A stretch of DNA of 64,000 nt from Stenotrophomonas sp. 57. Its GTDB lineage: Bacteria; Pseudomonadota; Gammaproteobacteria; Xanthomonadales; Xanthomonadaceae. Shown piece by piece: positions 1-8,376 of this stretch. Where the stretch lies: assembly GCF_030291075.1 (NCBI RefSeq), contig NZ_CP127407.1, positions 1,610,001 to 1,674,000 of the forward strand. Direction: 5' to 3'. Numbering within the stretch: the first letter of the stretch is position 1; every line of letters starts with the position of its first letter. The notes under the pieces were generated by a model. That model saw only the letters and a program-made list of their open reading frames with translations. It did not search any database and had not been told where the DNA came from. The translations under genes were made by a program, and so were the position numbers.

Positions 1-1
1 T

Positions 2-28
2 GCGCGGCAGAAGAAGCTGGGCAACTGA
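2..28 (+). CDS. C-terminal end of an upstream gene, probably pgsA
   Basis: Only the last eight codons are inside the window (ARQKKLGN, then TGA), so the sequence alone does not identify the protein. In enterobacteria the phosphatidylglycerophosphate synthase gene pgsA lies directly before tRNA-Gly and tRNA-Cys genes. The basic Lys-rich tail fits a membrane enzyme with a cytoplasmic C terminus. The pgsA assignment is an inference from gene order and needs the upstream sequence. Confidence 0.4.
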   Translation, partial: ARQKKLGN

Positions 29-56
29 GCCTGGGCTCTGACCCCATCGATGCGCT

Positions 57-75
57 ATCCACGCATGGCGTGGAT
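57..75. repeat. Palindrome of SMAG family type (no GTAG head)
   Basis: An 8-bp perfect inverted repeat, ATCCACGC with GCGTGGAT around ATG. The same palindrome recurs twice near 51.6-51.7 kb, once with the GTAG/CTAC tag. Here the preceding tetramer is GCTA, so this is probably a decayed element. Confidence 0.5.
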
Positions 76-114
76 GCACGGTGCAATGTGCCTTGCACAC
101 CCTGAAAAAAGCGC

Positions 115-142
115 TTGACGCCATTCCCAGAACAGGTAGAAT
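115..142 (+). promoter_or_regulatory. Sigma-70 promoter of tRNA-Gly copy 1
   Basis: TTGACG and TAGAAT are separated by 16 bp. Transcription would start a few bases before the mature tRNA. The second copy has nearly the same promoter at the same spacing. Confidence 0.75.
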
Positions 143-154
143 TTCGCCTCCCAA

Positions 155-230
<76 letters not shown>

Positions 231-241
231 GATTCAAGAAG

Positions 242-266
242 AACGCTCTCGCAAGAGAGCGTTTTT
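242..266 (+). terminator. Intrinsic terminator after tRNA-Gly 1
   Basis: A 9-bp perfect stem, AACGCTCTC with GAGAGCGTT, closed by a GCAA tetraloop and followed by T residues. Confidence 0.85.
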
Positions 267-328
267 CATTCTCTCATCGGTGATGAAGTGGCGGTTCATC
301 GATGGCATCGGATCTTCGCGATCCATGC

Positions 329-356
329 TTGACCTCCGATGTGAATCCGGTAGAAT
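329..356 (+). promoter_or_regulatory. Sigma-70 promoter of tRNA-Gly copy 2
   Basis: TTGACC and TAGAAT are separated by 16 bp, closely matching the promoter of copy 1. This supports duplication of the whole promoter-tRNA-terminator unit. Confidence 0.75.
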
Positions 357-368
357 GCCGCCTCCCAA

Positions 369-444
<76 letters not shown>

Positions 445-452
445 GATTCAAG

Positions 453-480
453 AAAAACGCTCCCGCAAGGGGGCGTTTTT
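453..480 (+). terminator. Intrinsic terminator after tRNA-Gly 2
   Basis: A stem of AAAAACGC plus TCCC pairs with GGGG plus GCGTTTTT around a GCAA loop, running into a T tract. It is a diverged version of the copy 1 terminator. Confidence 0.85.
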
Positions 481-810
481 CGTTTGATACGCGCCCGGCT
501 GCGACAGGCGCCCGTGGCGCGCCGCGGCCTCTTCATGGCCGTCGTGATAGGAGTAGTCCGTCATACCGGTTTCAGATGTCGCAATCAGAATGGCGACGTG
601 CGGCGGTTGTGGGGACATCCGCAGGCACGTGGGTTGGGGAGAGAGTCGCTGCAGCCGTCAATCGCCGTGAAGTCCGTCCAGCGTTGCGTGTGTCGCACGT
701 CGTGAAAGGCTGGCGAAAGGCCAACGCCATCGTTGCCTGAACCGCACGCGTGTTGTGACCGTTTTCGGACCATTTCTCCATGTTCGCTCCACAATCGCAC
801 GGTAGCCTTC
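481..810. other. Stretch without a recognised gene before the exporter operon
   Basis: Frames are open on both strands because of the base composition, but none resembles a known family or has a convincing ribosome-binding site. The exporter promoter is presumably here, but no good -35/-10 pair was found. Confidence 0.5.
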
Positions 811-2274
811 ATGCTCCTTCTACACGTTGGCGGGCTGGTGGTCAGGCGTATTCCTTCAGTCGCGGTGCCCGGGGCCGGGCGCGGACTCTCCCTGCAAGCG
901 GTGCTGCGCCCGGGCGCGTTGCTCGCCAGCCTGGCGCTGGTCGGTTGCATGTCGGTGCCGGTCCCGGACCTTCCTGACCGTACCCCCAGCGCCTGGACCC
1001 AGGTGCCGCAGGGGCAGGGGGGGGCCGTCGACGCGAAGCAGTGGTGGAAGGTGCTGGCCGACCCGGCGCTGGACGGCCTGGTCGACCAGGCCATTGCAGG
1101 CAACCTCGATCTGCAGCAGGCAACCCTTCGCCTGCAGGCCGTACGCATCGTCGCTGGTACCTCCGACTCGCGCTTCCTGCCGGAGATCTCGGCCAGCGCC
1201 AAGCAGGTGCAGGACGCCGCCGCCGTCGATACCTATTTCCATGCGGGCATTGAAGCGATCTGGGATCTGGGGCTGTTCGGCGCCGCCGAGAGCGCGCAGC
1301 TGAGCGCGCAGGCCTCGGCCGACAACGCCGAGGCGCTACGCAACGCCGCACAGGTGGCGGTGATTGCCGACGTGGTGCGCAGCTATCTGGACCTGACCGT
1401 GGCACAGGCCCAGCAGGACCTGCTGGCCCGCCAGCAGACGGTGGATGACCGCGGTGAACACCTGGTCCTGGTCCGCCAGCGCCTGCGCCTGGATGAGCCG
1501 GGCGAACTTGACCGCCTGCGCGCGCGCCAGGCCGCGACCCGCGCTGCCATCGCGCAGGCTCGGGAAAACGCCGACAATGCGGCCCGTGCGCTGGCCCTGC
1601 TGCTGGGCCGCGATGGCCCGGACCCGGCCTGGCGCGCGTACCGCACGCCGCCGAAGCTGGGCACGTTCTCGCTGCAGCAGGTTCCCGCGGATCTGCTGCG
1701 CCATCGCCCGCAGATCCTGCTGGCCGAATCGGAGGTGATGCAGGCCGCGGCCAGCAAGGGCTCGGCGCGCGCGGCGATGTACCCGCGGATCAGCCTCGGC
1801 GGCTCCATCCTGTACGCGTACAACCTCACCCAGAACGCGCGCTCCAATTCCGATTCCAGCCCGTCGATCGGCCCGTACGTCGACATCCCGCTGTGGGATT
1901 GGGGCCAGCGCCGCGCGCGCTTCCATGCGGATGAAAAGCAGCTCGATGCCGCGCTGCTCGGCTACCGCAAGGCGGTGCTGGAGGGTGTGAGTGAAGTGGA
2001 AGGCGCGCTGGGTAGCCTGGCGCGCCTGGACAGCAGCATCCAGTCGCTGCGTGCGGCCAATGATGCTGCTGGGCAGCAGGTCACGCGCCAGGCGCGGCAG
2101 GTGCAGCTGGGCCTGTCCAGCGAATTCGATGGGCTGGACGCGCAGCGTGCCGCGCTGGCCTCGCAGGCTGATCTGATCGGTGCGCAAGGCGCACGCGTGC
2201 TGGCGTTTGCGTCGCTGTACCGCGCGCTTGGCGGCGCACCGTTGCCGGCCCGGACCGAGGACGCGTCGAAATGA
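811..2274 (+). CDS. Outer-membrane efflux lipoprotein (TolC/OprM/NodT family)
   Basis: This is the outer-membrane channel of a tripartite exporter. With the ATG start used here the protein has 487 residues. A hydrophobic segment ends in a lipobox, LVGC, near residue 46, predicting an N-acylated outer-membrane lipoprotein. Long alanine/glutamine-rich helical repeats follow, and blocks such as RPQILLAESEVMQAAA and a PYVDIPLWDWGQRRA-like motif are typical of OEP domains. The start is uncertain: a GTG at 838 would give a more normal signal peptide, and neither start has a strong Shine-Dalgarno. The stop overlaps the permease start (ATGA), so the genes are translationally coupled. The exported substrate is unknown. 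Confidence 0.85.
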   Translation: MLLLHVGGLVVRRIPSVAVPGAGRGLSLQAVLRPGALLASLALVGCMSVPVPDLPDRTPSAWTQVPQGQGGAVDAKQWWKVLADPALDGLVDQAIAGNLDLQQATLRLQAVRIVAGTSDSRFLPEISASAKQVQDAAAVDTYFHAGIEAIWDLGLFGAAESAQLSAQASADNAEALRNAAQVAVIADVVRSYLDLTVAQAQQDLLARQQTVDDRGEHLVLVRQRLRLDEPGELDRLRARQAATRAAIAQARENADNAARALALLLGRDGPDPAWRAYRTPPKLGTFSLQQVPADLLRHRPQILLAESEVMQAAASKGSARAAMYPRISLGGSILYAYNLTQNARSNSDSSPSIGPYVDIPLWDWGQRRARFHADEKQLDAALLGYRKAVLEGVSEVEGALGSLARLDSSIQSLRAANDAAGQQVTRQARQVQLGLSSEFDGLDAQRAALASQADLIGAQGARVLAFASLYRALGGAPLPARTEDASK

Positions 2275-3410
2275 TCGCGCTGGCCCGCAAGACCCTGGCC
2301 TATGAGTGGCGTCGGTTCCTGCCGGTGGTGCTGGCGATGTGTTTTGCCGGCGTGCTGCTGATCGTGCAGGCGGCGCTGGTGCTGGGCATCTTCGGCACCG
2401 CCGCGATCTACGTGAAGGCATCCACGGCCGATATCTGGGCCGGGTTCCCCGGCACCCAGAGCGTCAACTATGGGCATGCGATCAGCGCGGATGTTGAAAG
2501 CCACCTGCGCATGGATCCGGATGTCACCCGCGTCGAACCCTACGAGTGGGTGGATGGCGAGTGGCGTTCCAGCGCGCAGGGCACCGGCAATGTGTCGGTG
2601 TACCTGTCCGGCATTTCCACCCGCGACGACGCGATGATGTTCGCGCGCATCCTGCCGGCCGGTGTGCGTGCACAGCTGCGCGAACCGGGTGCCGTGATCG
2701 TCGACAGCGCCGACCTGGATACGCTGGGCGTGGACCTGCAGAACAACCGCGCCTGGATCAACGGCAAGGCCGTGCGTGTGGTTGCCGCGCAGCCGGGACT
2801 GCGTGGCCTGGGTGGCGTCAACGTGCTGGCCTCGCTGGATACCGCGCGCGCCATCGCCGGTACCGATCCGCACGAGGGCAGCACCTATTTCGTGGCGGGC
2901 CTGCGCTCACCGGAGCTGGCCGATGGCGTGCGTGACCGCCTTGCGGCGTCGATGGGCCAGGCCACACTGGTCGAGTTCTGGACCGCACCGAAATTTGCCA
3001 GCCGCTCGCAGCAGTACTGGCTGTTCGATACCGGCGCAGGTATCGCCGTGTTGTTCATGGCCGTCATCGTCTGCTTCGTTGGCGCGGTGATCACCAACCA
3101 GTCGTTCGCGTCGGTGGTAGCCGGATCGGTGCGCGAGTACGCTACGCTCAATGCACTCGGTGCGGGTCGCTATGCGCTGGCGCGGGTGGTGTTCGAGCAG
3201 GCCCTGCTGATCGGTGGCATGGGCATGCTGCTGGCCGCAGCGTTCAGCACCGTTGTGCTGTTGATCGCGCAGTCCCAGCGCGTGCCGGTACAGCTGACGC
3301 CGATGGTGATCCTTGGCTGCGTGGCGCTGGTTGCAGTGATGGCCATGCTGTCGAGCATCATGGCGGTACGTAGTGTCGTCCGCTCCGATCCATCGTTGCT
3401 GCTGCGTTGA
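2271..3410 (+). CDS. ABC exporter permease, DevC/FtsX-MacB type
   Basis: A 379-residue inner-membrane permease. One N-terminal membrane helix (about residues 15-40) is followed by a periplasmic domain of about 200 residues. Three C-terminal helices lie near 250-275, 305-335 and 342-370. This is the FtsX/MacB topology with the ATPase as a separate protein, as in DevC exporters. The gene order channel-permease-ATPase-adaptor and the overlapping starts show one operon. In the DevBCA and MacAB families such pumps push periplasmic or membrane-associated substrates through TolC. The DevC-like assignment rests on topology and neighbours, and the substrate cannot be read from the sequence. Confidence 0.82.
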   Translation: MIALARKTLAYEWRRFLPVVLAMCFAGVLLIVQAALVLGIFGTAAIYVKASTADIWAGFPGTQSVNYGHAISADVESHLRMDPDVTRVEPYEWVDGEWRSSAQGTGNVSVYLSGISTRDDAMMFARILPAGVRAQLREPGAVIVDSADLDTLGVDLQNNRAWINGKAVRVVAAQPGLRGLGGVNVLASLDTARAIAGTDPHEGSTYFVAGLRSPELADGVRDRLAASMGQATLVEFWTAPKFASRSQQYWLFDTGAGIAVLFMAVIVCFVGAVITNQSFASVVAGSVREYATLNALGAGRYALARVVFEQALLIGGMGMLLAAAFSTVVLLIAQSQRVPVQLTPMVILGCVALVAVMAMLSSIMAVRSVVRSDPSLLLR

Positions 3411-3420
3411 GGACCGGCCG

Positions 3421-4149
3421 ATGACTTCTACACGCGCCGTCGCCCCGACCCTGCAGGCCGACGCACTGGAAAAGGGCTTCATGTCCGGCGATGTGCAGGT
3501 GCCGGTGCTGCGTGGCCTGTCGCTGGACATCTATCCCGGCGAGCTGACCCTGGTATCCGGCCCTTCCGGTTGCGGCAAGAGCACGCTGCTGTCGCTGCTG
3601 TCCGGCCTGTCCGCACCCGATGGTGGGCGCGTGCATGCGCTCGGCCAGGATGTGGGCCACATGAGTCGCAGCGAGGTGGAGCGCTTCCGCCTGCACCATG
3701 TCGGTTTCGTGTTCCAGGGCTTCAACCTGTTCCCGGCACTGACCGCACTGGAGCAGGTGCAGCTGCCACTGGGTTACCGCGGCATGCGCAATCGTGAAAG
3801 TGAGCCCCTGGCCCGCAAGGCGCTGGAGGAGGTCGGCCTCAGCCATCGCAGCCACATGCGCCCGGCGCAGCTGTCCGGTGGTGAGAAGCAGCGCGTGGCG
3901 GTTGCCCGTGCGTTTGCCAAGTCGCCGACGCTGATCTTCGCCGATGAACCCACCAGCGCGCTGGATGCCGAGAACGGCCAGCGCGTGATCGACATCCTGC
4001 ATCGCTACGCACGCGCGCATGGCGCCACCGTGCTGTGTGTGAGCCACGATCCGCGCCTGATCCGGCATGCCGATCGGGTGATCGCCATGGAAGACGGCAT
4101 GGTCCGTGATGACCGGCGCCAGAACGAAACTGTAGAGTCCGCCCCATGA
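3421..4149 (+). CDS. ABC exporter ATPase (DevA/LolD/MacB type)
   Basis: A 242-residue ATP-binding subunit. It has Walker A GPSGCGKS at about residues 47-54, signature LSGGEKQR at about 151, Walker B LIFADEPTS at about 171 and an H-loop SHDPR at about 207. Next to Walker B the order TSALD is typical of the LolD/MacB/DevA branch. The start is the ATG 10 nt after the permease stop, and it opens with the expected MTSTRAVAPTLQA. The stop overlaps the adaptor start (ATGA). It would energise the permease encoded just upstream. Confidence 0.93.
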   Translation: MTSTRAVAPTLQADALEKGFMSGDVQVPVLRGLSLDIYPGELTLVSGPSGCGKSTLLSLLSGLSAPDGGRVHALGQDVGHMSRSEVERFRLHHVGFVFQGFNLFPALTALEQVQLPLGYRGMRNRESEPLARKALEEVGLSHRSHMRPAQLSGGEKQRVAVARAFAKSPTLIFADEPTSALDAENGQRVIDILHRYARAHGATVLCVSHDPRLIRHADRVIAMEDGMVRDDRRQNETVESAP

Positions 4150-5066
4150 CCAAGACGTCGCACCTGCTTCCCCTCAGCCTGGCCCTGTCGGCGGCATTGC
4201 TGCTCGGTGCCTGTTCCAGGGAAGCGCCCACCCCCGCATCGGCACCTTCAGGCAAGGCGGGCACTGCTGCCGCCGGCAAGGTTGCCGTGGCGCGCGGCAT
4301 CATCGATGTCGAGGGTGGCCTGATTGCACTGGCGCCGCCGGTGGATGGCTCGATCACCGCCGCGCCGGTGAAGGAGGGCGCCACGGTGAAGCAGGGGCAG
4401 CTGCTGCTGTCGCTGGATGGCGCCCTGCTGCAGCAGGAGGTGGCAATGGCCACCGCCGATCTGGCCCTGGCCAATGACCGCCTGAAGGGCACCCAGGCGC
4501 AGCTGCGCGAACTGGAGCGCAACGCCACCCGCCTGTCCACGGGCGCCAGCGAAGGCGTGTCCTCGAACCAGCAGGCCGATGCGGCCAAGCAGCAGCTGGC
4601 CGGTGTGCGTGCCGATGTCGACGTGGCCGGTGCGCAGGTCGATATGGCGCAGCACAAGCTGGAGCACGCGAAGCTGAAACTGCAGCAGATGTCGTTGAGC
4701 GCGCCGGAAGCGGGCACGGTGGTCGGCCAGGTGCCGGGCGTCGGTGCTTTCGTGCAGGCCGGCAAGCCGGCGATCTCGCTGTTGCCGGCGCGCCCGCTGC
4801 AGGTGCGTGCCGAACTCAGCGCCGCCTATGCCGATGCCGTGCAGGTGGGCATGCACGCCACCGTGGTGCCGGACAGTGATGGTGCGGAGAACATGGGCAC
4901 GCTGCCGCCTGCACGCGTGGTGCGCATCAGTCCGGTGTTTGCGCAGGCACGCCTGCCTGAAGACGCAGGACGTGGCATGGCCAAGGTGGTGGAGTGCGTG
5001 TTGGAGTTCGACGGGCAAGCCAAGGCGCGCTTCGGCCAGCACGTGCGGGTGGAGTTCCGGAAGTAA
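4146..5066 (+). CDS. HlyD-family periplasmic adaptor lipoprotein (DevB-like)
   Basis: A 306-residue membrane-fusion protein joining the inner-membrane pump to the outer-membrane channel. The signal peptide ends in lipobox LLGAC (Cys23), so it is probably lipid-anchored, unlike HlyD itself. A split lipoyl half-motif (about residues 60-95, APVKEGATVKQGQLLLSLDG) leads into an alpha hairpin rich in Ala, Gln and Leu (about 96-180), then the second lipoyl half (about 182-205, LSAPEAGTVVGQV) and a beta-barrel domain. It is the last gene of the operon and converges with a membrane-protein gene only 4 bp away. Confidence 0.88.
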   Translation: MTKTSHLLPLSLALSAALLLGACSREAPTPASAPSGKAGTAAAGKVAVARGIIDVEGGLIALAPPVDGSITAAPVKEGATVKQGQLLLSLDGALLQQEVAMATADLALANDRLKGTQAQLRELERNATRLSTGASEGVSSNQQADAAKQQLAGVRADVDVAGAQVDMAQHKLEHAKLKLQQMSLSAPEAGTVVGQVPGVGAFVQAGKPAISLLPARPLQVRAELSAAYADAVQVGMHATVVPDSDGAENMGTLPPARVVRISPVFAQARLPEDAGRGMAKVVECVLEFDGQAKARFGQHVRVEFRK

Positions 5067-5070
5067 GCCT

Positions 5071-5520
5071 CTAGCGCTGCGGCGGGGGAGTCTGTGGTGA
5101 CCCGCGCCGCCAGAGCGCCCGCCACGCGCTCACCGCCGACACCAGGCACAGCGCCAGCAGCAGGCCCACATCCAGCAACAGCAACCACAGCAGATGCATG
5201 CCTTGCACCGGTGGCTGGTGCATCGCCGACAGCATCCACGGCACCGACCACGCCAGCAGCAGGGCGAAGGCGATCAGCAGTCGCAGCCATAGCCGTTTCA
5301 GTCTCCAGGGCCGCACGATCAAGGCGGCCACCACCAGCTCGACCGTTCCCAGCAGCGCGAACACGATGACGGTGCTGGTCGGGTACGGGATCTCTGCACC
5401 TTCCAAGCGGTGCAGCAGCCAGTAGTCCGGAGTGAAGCCGGCGTTGACCAGTGCTGCGATCAACGCCAGCCAGGTCAGCGCGACCAGCAGCCAGAACATA
5501 CGGACATGGCGTCTAGGCAT
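5071..5520 (-). CDS. Small four-helix membrane protein, unknown function
   Basis: 149 residues with four clear hydrophobic helices and short charged loops (for example RPWRLKRLW), ending in a Pro/Gln-rich tail. No family was recognised. It starts inside the 3' end of the next gene upstream (8-bp overlap), so the two are one transcript. It is read toward the exporter operon from the opposite strand. Codon use matches the surroundings. Confidence 0.7.
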   Translation of the reverse strand: MPRRHVRMFWLLVALTWLALIAALVNAGFTPDYWLLHRLEGAEIPYPTSTVIVFALLGTVELVVAALIVRPWRLKRLWLRLLIAFALLLAWSVPWMLSAMHQPPVQGMHLLWLLLLDVGLLLALCLVSAVSAWRALWRRGSPQTPPPQR

Positions 5521-5914
5521 CTTCGGTATCCGTGAGGGATCGCGGACGGCTGCGCGAAGAGAGCCGCCGGCTGCCGATGATTGCAGCCAGTGCCAGCAAC
5601 CCCGGCCCGACCGTGAAGTACAGCAGGCGCAGCGGATGGTTGTGCATCAGCGTCCAGGTTGCGAATGCCAAGGGAATGGCCAGCACGAGCAGCTTGGCGA
5701 ACAGTGGCCGCAGCACTGCGATCAGCGGCTGGGCGCCAATGAACATCCAGAACATATGGAACTGGGCGACGCCCAGGCTGATGTCACGATGTGACGTAAA
5801 GCCGAAATGGTCACGATACCCATCCATCCCCAGCGGAATCAGTACCCAATACAGCAACGCCACCAGCAGGTGCAGCAGCAGGGCGATCAACAGGGGCGTG
5901 CCGCGAAGGAGCAT
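5513..5914 (-). CDS. Small membrane protein, unknown function
   Basis: 133 residues, with about four membrane helices and a basic, Ser/Arg-rich cytoplasmic tail (SRRLSSRSRPRSL). The segment FHMFWMFIGAQPL between helices 1 and 2 is notable for aromatic and His residues. No family was recognised. It is the first gene of a two-gene unit with the protein encoded just after it. The pair sits in the interval bounded by tRNA-Gly genes. Confidence 0.68.
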   Translation of the reverse strand: MLLRGTPLLIALLLHLLVALLYWVLIPLGMDGYRDHFGFTSHRDISLGVAQFHMFWMFIGAQPLIAVLRPLFAKLLVLAIPLAFATWTLMHNHPLRLLYFTVGPGLLALAAIIGSRRLSSRSRPRSLTDTEDA

Positions 5915-5983
5915 GGGCGAACGGGGTCGGGCGGGGCAGCGTACCCCAGCGCGGACGCCCGTGACCGCATGATGTGAAGACTG

Positions 5984-6012
5984 TTGACGGCGTGAAGGAA
6001 TTTGGACACAAT
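5984..6012 (+). promoter_or_regulatory. Sigma-70 promoter of tRNA-Gly copy 3
   Basis: TTGACG and CACAAT are separated by 17 bp. The start would be about 25 nt before the tRNA, a longer leader than for copies 1 and 2. Confidence 0.65.
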
Positions 6013-6044
6013 GGCGCTCCTTCGACGCAGGTCGAACGGAATCT

Positions 6045-6120
<76 letters not shown>

Positions 6121-6126
6121 GATTCT

Positions 6127-6154
6127 ACAGGGCCCCGATAGGGGCCTTGTTTTT
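6127..6154 (+). terminator. Intrinsic terminator after tRNA-Gly 3
   Basis: A 10-bp stem, ACAGGGCCCC with GGGGCCTTGT (one G-U pair), GATA loop, then a T tract. Confidence 0.8.
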
Positions 6155-6262
6155 CTCCCGCTGCGGCAAGGCGGGGCACGCTGGGCCACAAGCCTTTACG
6201 CGCAGTCAGAAAAGTGAAATCGCTGGTGTGTTTTCCCGATTTCGGGTAGCATGTCGGCTTAA

Positions 6263-6338
<76 letters not shown>

Positions 6339-6344
6339 TGTTCC

Positions 6345-6370
6345 GACAGGCCCCATCTTGGGGTTTTGTC
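6345..6370 (+). terminator. Weak hairpin after tRNA-Gly 4
   Basis: GACAGGCCCC can pair with GGGGTTTTGTC using two G-U pairs and one bulged T. No real T tract follows, so it could be a processing or partial termination signal. Confidence 0.4.
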
Positions 6371-6404
6371 TTGTCAGGGCTACGTTCCTGACGCGCAGTA
6401 CGTT

Positions 6405-6478
6405 GGCCTCATGGCAGAGTGGCTATGCACCGGATTGCAAATCCGTTTACAGCGGTTCGATTCCGCTTGAGGCCTCCA
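6405..6478 (+). tRNA. tRNA-Cys (GCA)
   Basis: A 74-nt cloverleaf with acceptor GGCCTCA/TGAGGCC, anticodon GCA in the loop ATTGCAAAT, T-loop GTTCGATTC and encoded TCCA. Gly-Cys order after pgsA is also found in enterobacteria (glyW-cysT). Confidence 0.96.
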
Positions 6479-6797
6479 ATTGAAAAGCCCTGACTCCGGT
6501 CAGGGCTTTTTTGTTTGGCGTGGCTGGCTTCGCCACGGTTGCTGGCGGGAATGGCTTGTCGCGCCATGACGCACATGACGTGCAGTCGCCGCCGAACCGC
6601 CTTGATGCTTGTGCTGCCGGCGCTGAACCCATGAAGTTGCGCTCCAGTCGTTCCTCCACGGAAACGGCAAGGGAAGCATCGATCCGCAGATCGCCGGGTT
6701 GAACCGGCAGATGGCCGCGTCGAGCACCAACCTGGCCGGCGCAACCCGTGACTGCGGCATCCGCACGTGCCCGCGGGCACGCCATGAGTCGTTGCCG
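6479..6797. other. Intergenic stretch after tRNA-Cys
   Basis: It holds the tRNA-Cys terminator at its left end and otherwise nothing recognised. Short open frames here lack ribosome-binding sites and family resemblance. Confidence 0.5.
6483..6514 (+). terminator. Intrinsic terminator after tRNA-Cys
   Basis: AAAAGCCCTGA pairs with TCAGGGCTTTT around a 6-nt loop, followed by TTGTTT. It closes the tRNA cluster. Confidence 0.9.
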
Positions 6798-7505
6798 TCA
6801 GGCCGGAAGGCGCACGGGCGTCTCCGCGCGGAAATTGCGCCCGACCGGCGCGCTCACGCCCAGGTAGTGGCGGAACAGATAGATCAGCGGCTTCCAGTGC
6901 GCAACGTCGATGTGCTGGGTGCCCGCGATGGTGATGGCCTCATGCGCATGCACGCAGCGGACGCGACCTTCGACGATCACGAAGCCCTGGCCGTCGTCCT
7001 CGCCGGGCGGGTGCATCGCCATCACGCTGACCTCCACCTGCAACGGGCACTCGGCAATCGCCATTGGCGCCACGTGGGTGGATGCGACGGGGCTGAAGCC
7101 GGCCAGTGCGAACTTGTCGCGGACGTGCACGTAGCCCATCGCCTGCCTGGCGGGCGGCACCGGGTCACAGCCGGTTGCCCGTGCGATCGCCTCGACCTGT
7201 GCGGCCTGCCCGGATGAAGGGAAATTCAGCACGCACTCGTTGCGCAGCTGCAGGTTGCGATAGCCCTGGCCCTGCACCCCAAGTCCAAGCACCACCCGGT
7301 TGCCCAGCGCCCAGAACGAAGACAGCGGACTGATGTTGCTGCTGCCATCGTCGTTCAGCGTGGTCATCAGCAGTACCGGGGTGCCCGGGTACAGGACCGA
7401 GGGGGTGATGCGGCGGCGCTGGGTCGAGGCGGTGTTCACGGTAGTTCTCACGGTGGCGAGGGGCCACTGTGGCGCGGTTGCGGGCATCGAAGCTTCGGTC
7501 TGCAT
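6798..7505 (-). CDS. Flavin reductase-like (FMN-binding split barrel) protein
   Basis: 235 residues from the first ATG. From about residue 33 it matches the flavin reductase-like split-barrel fold: TPSVLYPGTPVLLMTTLN, then DDGSSNISPLSSFWALG, as in flavin reductases and related oxidoreductase components. The first 25-30 residues are low in conservation and no candidate start (ATG 7505, ATG 7487, GTG 7439) has a Shine-Dalgarno, so the N terminus is uncertain. It is divergent from an ArsR-like regulator only 38 bp away, which suggests control by that neighbour. The substrate is unknown. Confidence 0.75.
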   Translation of the reverse strand: MQTEASMPATAPQWPLATVRTTVNTASTQRRRITPSVLYPGTPVLLMTTLNDDGSSNISPLSSFWALGNRVVLGLGVQGQGYRNLQLRNECVLNFPSSGQAAQVEAIARATGCDPVPPARQAMGYVHVRDKFALAGFSPVASTHVAPMAIAECPLQVEVSVMAMHPPGEDDGQGFVIVEGRVRCVHAHEAITIAGTQHIDVAHWKPLIYLFRHYLGVSAPVGRNFRAETPVRLPA

Positions 7506-7510
7506 CGAAG
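7484..7510. promoter_or_regulatory. Direct repeat in a divergent control region
   Basis: GCATCGAAG occurs twice with an 18-bp period, and the first copy overlaps the palindrome CGAAGCTTCG. It lies at the 5' end of the flavin-reductase frame, just before the regulator gene. A role as operator for the ArsR-like protein is inferred. Confidence 0.35.
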
Positions 7511-7543
7511 TATCTGCACAGGTGTGCGTGCCACAATCCCTGC

Positions 7544-8248
7544 ATGGGCCACACCTCCGGTTCCCTTGTCAGTGTCGGTGCCCTGGTCGGTGACCAGGCA
7601 CGCGCGGCCATGCTGCTGCAGTTGATGGACGGGCGTGCCTACACCGCAACGGAGCTGGCGCACGTGGCCGGTGTGACCCCGCAGACGGCGAGCCTGCACC
7701 TGCGCAGGCTGGTCGAAGGCGATCTGCTGGTGGCCGTCGCGCAGGGGCGGCATCGCTATCACCGGTTGGCATCAAGCGAGGTGGCAGAGATGCTCGAAGG
7801 CATCCTGCGCGTGGCCGACCGCACGCCCTCGTGTACCGCCGCAGCGTCACGCAGCATGCCTGCGCTGCGCCAGGCACGTTCCTGTTATCGGCACCTGGCC
7901 GGTGTGCACGCGGTAGCCATCACCGATCGCCTGCTGCAGAGGGGGCATGTGCTGCCCTGCGAAGGGCATTGGCGGATCAGCGCCGAAGGCGCGGTATTCC
8001 TCGGCGGGCTGGGCCAGCCGCTGCGCGAGCTTCTGCGGCAGCCGGTGGTGGCCAAGCCGGCGCGCTACTGCCGTGGCTGCCTGGATTGCACCGAACGTCG
8101 CCCGCACCTGGCAGGCCTGGTCGGTGAGGCGATGCTGGACAGTTTCGTGGGCAATGACTGGCTGCGCCGCGTCGAAGGCCGCCGCGAACTGCGCCTGACC
8201 CCGCCGGGGCGGGAGGCGTTGTGGCGGCTGTTCAACCTGGCGACCTGA
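7544..8248 (+). CDS. ArsR-like winged-helix transcriptional regulator
   Basis: 234 residues from the ATG at MGHTSGSLVS. The N-terminal winged helix (about 1-80) shows ARAAMLLQLMDGRAYTATEL, AGVTPQTASLHLRRLVEGDLL and a basic wing GRHRYHRLAS. The C-terminal half carries CRGCLDCTERRPHLAG, a variant of the CLDWSERR-HLAG motif common in this regulator subgroup, with an extra Cys in place of Trp. That makes three Cys in seven residues and suggests metal or redox sensing, which is an inference. It probably regulates the divergent flavin-reductase gene. Confidence 0.82.
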   Translation: MGHTSGSLVSVGALVGDQARAAMLLQLMDGRAYTATELAHVAGVTPQTASLHLRRLVEGDLLVAVAQGRHRYHRLASSEVAEMLEGILRVADRTPSCTAAASRSMPALRQARSCYRHLAGVHAVAITDRLLQRGHVLPCEGHWRISAEGAVFLGGLGQPLRELLRQPVVAKPARYCRGCLDCTERRPHLAGLVGEAMLDSFVGNDWLRRVEGRRELRLTPPGREALWRLFNLAT

Positions 8249-8322
8249 GGCGCCCGCTCAGTCTCAGTCACCCACGACATGGCAAGGCGCTATGGTCAGG
8301 TTCCAAGCCTCAGGGAGCTGCA

Positions 8323-8376
8323 ATGGCGAGCAACGACATGAATGACCGCGGTACCGGGCCGGTACGCGGGCAATGA
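8323..8376 (+). CDS. Possible 17-residue leader peptide
   Basis: The frame reads MASNDMNDRGTGPVRGQ. It is preceded by a good Shine-Dalgarno (AGGGAG, 5 nt before the ATG), whereas the next gene has none of its own. The stop overlaps the next start (ATGA). The arrangement fits a translationally coupled leader, but the frame is too short to be sure. Confidence 0.35.
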   Translation: MASNDMNDRGTGPVRGQ

